This document shows, in pieces, positions 60,213-64,000 of a stretch of 64,000 nt of DNA. Where the stretch lies: assembly GCF_900104135.1 (NCBI RefSeq), contig NZ_FNIV01000011.1, positions 34,003-98,002 on the forward strand, written 5' to 3'. Within the stretch, counting starts at the first letter, position 1. Each line of letters begins with the position of its first letter. A program made the translations under genes and the position numbers. This DNA is from Halomonas shengliensis. Its GTDB lineage: Bacteria > Pseudomonadota > Gammaproteobacteria > Pseudomonadales > Halomonadaceae. The notes beneath the pieces were generated by a model. The model ran no database searches. It saw only the letters and a list, made by a program, of their open reading frames with translations, and had not been told where the DNA came from.

Positions 60213-61033
60213 CCCCACCGTTGATCGCCGCCTGGGAGCTGGAGGAGGCGCTGCAGGGCCCTCGACCGCCGCGGCTGCTGGACTGCCGGGCGCGACTGGG
60301 CGACCCCGATGCCGGCCATGGGTTGTGGTGGAAGGCGCATCTGCCGGCCAGCCATCACCTCGACCTGGATCGTGACCTGGCGGGGCCGCCGGGGGAGGGC
60401 GGTCGCCACCCGCTGCCGGCGCCGGAAGCGTTCACCGCCACGCTCCAGCGCCTGGGGCTGTCGCCGGGGGTGCCCATCGTGGTCTACGACGACATGGGTG
60501 GCCAGCTCGCCGCGGCGCGCGCCTGGTGGATGCTGGCCTGCTGGGCGGGGCATCCCGACGTGAGGCTGCTCGACGGCGGCGTCCAGGCGTGGCTGGCCCG
60601 GGGTGGCGAGCTGCGCGAGGGGGATGCCGTGACGCCACGCGCCTCCGACTGGACCCCCGACTACCGTGACGCCGCCTGGGTCTCCGCCGAGGAGGTCGCC
60701 TCGGGGCGTGCCCTCAAGGTGGATGCCCGTGCCCGCGAGCGCTTCCGCGGCGAGGCCGAGGCCATTGACCCGGTGGCGGGACATATCCCCGGTGCCGTCT
60801 GCCGACCCAGTGCCGACAACCTCGCCGCCGATGGCCACTTCAAGCCCGCCGCCCGGCTGGCCGAGGAGTTGCCCGAGGCCGTTGATGCGGTGGCCTACTG
60901 CGGCTCCGGCGTGACCGCCTGCCACAACATCCTCGCCTATGCGGTGGCCGGGCGGCCGCTGCCGAGGCTCTACCCCGGCTCCTGGAGCGAGTGGATCCGC
61001 GACCCGGCCCGCCCGGTGGCGACCGGGGAGTAG
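60209..61033 (+). CDS. Sulfurtransferase, 3-mercaptopyruvate type
   Basis: 274 residues from ATG 60209, four bases inside the helicase end, with CAAGGAGACC upstream. Two rhodanese domains; the active loop in the second is YCGSGVTACHN, and CGSGVTA is the mercaptopyruvate sulfurtransferase (SseA) motif rather than the thiosulfate CRKGVTA. Upstream HLPASHHLDLDRDLAGP is typical. It transfers sulfur from mercaptopyruvate to thiol acceptors or cyanide. Confidence 0.9.
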   Translation: MTPPLIAAWELEEALQGPRPPRLLDCRARLGDPDAGHGLWWKAHLPASHHLDLDRDLAGPPGEGGRHPLPAPEAFTATLQRLGLSPGVPIVVYDDMGGQLAAARAWWMLACWAGHPDVRLLDGGVQAWLARGGELREGDAVTPRASDWTPDYRDAAWVSAEEVASGRALKVDARARERFRGEAEAIDPVAGHIPGAVCRPSADNLAADGHFKPAARLAEELPEAVDAVAYCGSGVTACHNILAYAVAGRPLPRLYPGSWSEWIRDPARPVATGE

Positions 61034-61104
61034 GCCGGGCTTCACCAAGAGTCGCAAGCCACAACAAACAAGCAGCAAGCTATCCCCGCCGCCTTTGAAC
61101 ATGG

Positions 61105-61136
61105 AAAAAAGGGGGCAGGCCTTGGTGGCCTGCCCC
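61105..61136 (-). terminator. Terminator of the ETF-QO gene
   Basis: On the minus strand GGGGCAGGCC, loop ACCAA, GGCCTGCCCC and a T-run at 61105-61111: a 10-bp intrinsic terminator 30 bases after the ETF-QO stop codon. It could also stop the converging sulfurtransferase transcript, though less well. Confidence 0.85.
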
Positions 61137-61165
61137 TTGAGTCCCCCATCCTGTCTTCTTGCCGT

Positions 61166-62833
61166 TTACATGTTCGGGTAGTTGGGCCCGCCGCCGCCCT
61201 CCGGCGCCACCCAGGTGATGTTCTGGGCTGGGTCCTTGATGTCGCAGGTCTTGCAGTGCACGCAGTTCTGGAAGTTGATCTGGAAGCGCGGCTTACCGTC
61301 GTCATCCTCGACCACCTCGTAGACCCCCGCAGGGCAGTAGCGTTGGGCCGGCTCGGCGTACTCGGGGAGGTTGTCGCGGATCGGCAGCTCGGGGTCGGCC
61401 AGCTTGAGGTGGCAGGGCTGGTCCTCCTCGTGGTTGGTGTTGGAGAGGAACACCGAGGAGGGCTTGTCGAAGGAGAGCTTGCCGTCGGGCTTGGGGTAGT
61501 CGATCTTCTCGAATTCGCTGGCCGGTTTCAGGGCCGCGTGGTCCGGGGTGGTGTCATGCAGGGTGGGCAGCTTGCCCCCCAGCAGCTGGTCCACGAAGTT
61601 GTAGGCGCCGCCGGCCATGGTGCCGTACTTGTGGATCGCCGGGCCGAAGCTGGCGCTCTCCTTGAGCTCGGCGTAGGCCCAGCTCGCCTCCCACTTCGCG
61701 GTGAAGTCGGTCAGTTCCTGGCCGCCCTCGTCACCCTTGGCGATCGCCTCGAACACCGCCTCGGCGGCCACCAGGCCGGACTTCATTGCGGTGTGCAGCC
61801 CCTTGATCTTGGCGAAGTTGAGGGTGCCGGCGTCGCAGCCGATCAAGAGGCCGCCGGGGAAGGTCATCTTCGGCAGGCAGTTCAGCCCGCCCTTGGCGAT
61901 GGCCCGGGCGCCGTAGGCGACGCGCTTGCCGCCTTCCAGGTGCTTCGCCAGCACCGGGTGGTGCTTCATGCGCTGGAACTCGTCGAAGGGGGAGAGCCAG
62001 GGGTTCTGGTAGGAGAGGTCCATGATCAGGCCCACCACCACCTGCTGGTTGTCGCCGTGGTAGAGGAACCAGCCGCCGTGGGTGTGCGTGTCCAGCGGCC
62101 AGCCGGAGCCGTGCAGGATTAGGCCCGGCTCATGCTGCTCGGCGGGGACGTCCCACAGCTCCTTGAGGCCGATACCATAGTGCTGCGGGTCCTTGCCGGC
62201 CGCCAGGTCATACTCCTCGATCAGGCGCTTGCCGATATGCCCCCGGGCGCCCTCGGCGAACAGGGTGTACCTGGCGCGCAGCTCCATGCCTGGCATATGG
62301 CCGTCCTTGGGCTGGCCGTCGGCGCCGACGCCCATGTCGCCGATCAGGATGCCCTTGACCACGCCCTCCTCGACGATCGCCTCCTGAGCGGCGAAGCCGG
62401 GGAAGATCTCTACCCCCAGCCCCTCGGCCTGCTCGGCCAGCCAGCGGCACAGGTTGCCGGCGCTGATCACGTAGCGGGTCAGGTCGCCGCCGGTGTTGTG
62501 CATGCTCTTGGGCACCAGGGCGTTGGGCAGCTTCTGTCCCTTCTCGGCGTCCTTGAGCAGGTAGACCTCGTCGCGGCTGGCCGCGGTGGTCAGCGGGGCA
62601 CCGCGCTCCTCCCAGTCGGGGAACAGCTCGGCCAGGGCGCGGGGCTCGAAGATGGCGCCGGAGAGGATATGGGCGCCCACCTCGGAGCCCTTCTCCACCA
62701 CGCACACCGAGAGCTCCTGCTCGGCCTCATTGGCCTGCTGCATCAGGCGGCACGCGGCGGCCAGGCCCGAGGGCCCGGCGCCGACGATGACCACATCGAA
62801 TTCCATGGACTCGCGTTCGACTTGTTCTGTCAC
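61166..62833 (-). CDS. etfD: Electron transfer flavoprotein-ubiquinone oxidoreductase
   Basis: 555 residues from GTG 62833 with GGAGAGAG upstream. It transfers electrons from ETF to ubiquinone at the inner membrane. FAD-binding FDVVIVGAGPSGLAAACRLMQ, KGSEVGAHILSGAIFEPRAL, LIGCDAGTLNFAKIKGLHTAMKSG and the C-terminal 4Fe-4S cluster motif YCPAGVYEV with NCVHCKTCDIKDP are complete. It is divergent from etfBA, with an operator-like inverted repeat between. The symbol etfD is one of several names in use. Confidence 0.96.
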   Translation of the reverse strand: MTEQVERESMEFDVVIVGAGPSGLAAACRLMQQANEAEQELSVCVVEKGSEVGAHILSGAIFEPRALAELFPDWEERGAPLTTAASRDEVYLLKDAEKGQKLPNALVPKSMHNTGGDLTRYVISAGNLCRWLAEQAEGLGVEIFPGFAAQEAIVEEGVVKGILIGDMGVGADGQPKDGHMPGMELRARYTLFAEGARGHIGKRLIEEYDLAAGKDPQHYGIGLKELWDVPAEQHEPGLILHGSGWPLDTHTHGGWFLYHGDNQQVVVGLIMDLSYQNPWLSPFDEFQRMKHHPVLAKHLEGGKRVAYGARAIAKGGLNCLPKMTFPGGLLIGCDAGTLNFAKIKGLHTAMKSGLVAAEAVFEAIAKGDEGGQELTDFTAKWEASWAYAELKESASFGPAIHKYGTMAGGAYNFVDQLLGGKLPTLHDTTPDHAALKPASEFEKIDYPKPDGKLSFDKPSSVFLSNTNHEEDQPCHLKLADPELPIRDNLPEYAEPAQRYCPAGVYEVVEDDDGKPRFQINFQNCVHCKTCDIKDPAQNITWVAPEGGGGPNYPNM

Positions 62834-63180
62834 CTGCTCTCTCCTCGCTGATCGGGGCGACGCGGGCGCTTACCACCAACGTCGAACCAATTTAAAACGG
62901 TCGTTTGCTTCTAGCCTGATCCCATGATAGGCATAATACGCCAAACGGGTCACCCCCTCGATGGTGCAATGGGCTCGTGCAGCTACCGAGATTGTTGCGA
63001 TGCATCGAGCTGTGGCACATTGAGACTGTTTTGTCATGTGGCGCCTATCAAACGCTTGCATGAAACTGATAAGAGCATGCCGCGTGGATCTAAGCGGCCC
63101 GTCTCAGGACGGCGGACGGATCACCGTCACGCCAACGGGAAAGTAATGGTTCAACTCCCGAGGAACCAAGCGAGGACACC
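62834..63180. other. Divergent ETF-QO/etfB control region
   Basis: A 347-bp gap with lower G+C than its neighbours. It holds the PsrA-like palindrome at 62894-62907. No RNA gene or coding frame is convincing. TTGAGA at 63019 with a GCCTAT 17 bases on could be an etfB promoter but is weak. Confidence 0.5.
62894..62907. promoter_or_regulatory. PsrA-like operator
   Basis: AAAACGGTCGTTTG fits the PsrA palindrome (C/G)AAAC-N4-GTTTG(C/G) apart from the first base, with C following. In Pseudomonas PsrA binds this motif in the same divergent etfB/ETF-QO region, so fatty-acid-responsive control is likely but unproven here. Confidence 0.5.
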
Positions 63181-63933
63181 ATGAAAGTACTCGTCGCGGT
63201 CAAACGCGTCATCGACTACAACGTCAAGATCCGGGTCAAGCCGGATCACTCCGACGTCGACCTCACCAACGTCAAGATGGCCATGAACCCCTTCTGCGAG
63301 ATCGCCGTGGAAGAGGCGGTGCGCCTGAAGGAGCGCGGGGTCGCCACCGAGATCGTCGCCGTCACCGTGGGCCCCAAGGCCGCCCAGGAGCAGCTGCGCA
63401 CCGCGCTGGCGCTGGGCGCCGACCGCGCCATCCACGTCGAGACCGACGAGCGCGTCGAGTCGCTGGGCGCCGCCAAGGCGCTGGCCAAGCTGGTCGAAGA
63501 GGAGCAGCCGGGCCTGGTGATCCTCGGCAAGCAGGCCATCGACACCGACAACAACCAGACCGGCCAGATGCTCGCCGCCCTGACCGGCCTGCCCCAGGGC
63601 ACCTTCGCCTCCGAGGTGACGGTCGAGGGTGAGAAGGTGCAGGTGACCCGCGAGGTCGACGGCGGCCTGCAGACCGTCGAGCTGACCCTGCCGGCGATCG
63701 TCACCACCGACCTGCGCCTTAACGAGCCGCGCTACGCCAAGCTGCCCGACATCATGAAGGCCAAGAAGAAGCCGCTGGACGTCAAGAGCCCGGCGGATCT
63801 GGGCGTCGAGGTGGCGAGCAGGATCAAGCTGCTCAAGGTCGAGCCGCCGGCCGAGCGTCAGGGCGGCGTCAAGGTGGGCTCGGTGGACGAGCTGGTCGAC
63901 AAACTCAAGAACGAGGCGAAGGTGATCTCATGA
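63181..63933 (+). CDS. etfB: Electron transfer flavoprotein beta subunit
   Basis: 250 residues. [21 protein letters not shown] at the start, [17 protein letters not shown], and [30 protein letters not shown] are the ETF-beta signatures; the AMP-binding site lies there. The soluble ETF heterodimer accepts electrons from acyl-CoA and other dehydrogenases and gives them to ETF-QO. The stop overlaps etfA by 4 bp. Confidence 0.97.
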   Translation: MKVLVAVKRVIDYNVKIRVKPDHSDVDLTNVKMAMNPFCEIAVEEAVRLKERGVATEIVAVTVGPKAAQEQLRTALALGADRAIHVETDERVESLGAAKALAKLVEEEQPGLVILGKQAIDTDNNQTGQMLAALTGLPQGTFASEVTVEGEKVQVTREVDGGLQTVELTLPAIVTTDLRLNEPRYAKLPDIMKAKKKPLDVKSPADLGVEVASRIKLLKVEPPAERQGGVKVGSVDELVDKLKNEAKVIS

Positions 63934-64000
63934 GCATCCTGGTTCTGGCCGAACATCACGACGGCGCCCTGGCCGGCGCCACCGCCCATGTGGTCGCGGC
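63930..64000 (+). CDS. etfA: Electron transfer flavoprotein alpha subunit (partial, runs off the right edge)
   Basis: Only the first 23 codons are present: [20 protein letters not shown] and so on, the usual ETF-alpha start. The ATGA overlap with etfB confirms the pair. Confidence 0.95.
   Translation, partial: MSILVLAEHHDGALAGATAHVVA

Overview
The window is a dense, high-G+C gammaproteobacterial chromosome segment whose gene content and order point to a halomonad (Halomonas or a close relative). The evidence is the Pseudomonas-like blocks lolCD-comEC-exbBD-msbA-lpxK-kdsB-murB and yceD-rpmF-plsX-fabD-fabG-acpP-fabF-pabC-mltG-tmk-holB-pilZ-tatD, the divergent ETF-QO/etfBA pair, and an alpha-proteobacterial style glycerol ABC transporter. 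Genus is an inference from synteny; no rRNA gene is present. I saw no phage, insertion sequence, integrase or CRISPR array.

Layout. (1) 1-4.9 kb: glycerol catabolism (glpD, the DeoR-type repressor glpR, glpK) beside the start of an unknown exported protein and a histidine phosphatase. (2) 4.9-5.1 kb: two identical tRNA-Val(GAC) genes with a strong terminator. (3) 5.2-8.5 kb, minus strand: methionine uptake metNIQ followed by free methionine-(R)-sulfoxide reductase. The operon leader has a TTGACA/TATCCT promoter, a SAM-II-class pseudoknot riboswitch and an intrinsic terminator. (4) 8.7-13.3 kb: ribE, then purine and pyrimidine base salvage (NCS2 permease, apt, gpt, ung, upp). (5) 13.4-21.4 kb: glycerol ABC transporter glpSTPQUV and a second, distinct glpD. 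(6) 21.4-28 kb: uraA, agmatine-to-putrescine genes aguA-aguB, and a lipoprotein gene translationally coupled to a membrane GGDEF/EAL protein. (7) 28-39.7 kb: lipoprotein export (one LolC/E-type subunit plus LolD), ComEC, an ExbB/ExbD pair and lipid A/LPS/peptidoglycan genes. (8) 39.8-47 kb: RNase E with a very long Ala/Lys/Pro/Glu repeat tail and a long leader, divergent from rluC-HAD-sppA, then yceF. (9) 47.1-57.4 kb: fatty-acid synthesis and replication block. (10) 57.4-64 kb: DUF1285 protein, UvrD-like helicase, sulfurtransferase, ETF-QO and etfBA (etfA runs off the end).

The parts link up. Glycerol brought in by GlpSTPQUV would be phosphorylated by GlpK and oxidised by either GlpD. Sites resembling the E. 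coli GlpR operator lie in front of glpD, glpK, glpS and the unknown exported protein at the left edge, so one local repressor may control the whole set. The most striking regulatory element is the SAM-II-like switch on metNIQ: its pseudoknot strand can alternatively pair with the terminator stem, giving a complete on/off model readable from sequence. No wholly new multigene system is evident. The best candidates for new biology are that riboswitch, the split composite ATPase GlpS/GlpT, the lipoprotein-GGDEF/EAL pair and the RNase E repeat tail.
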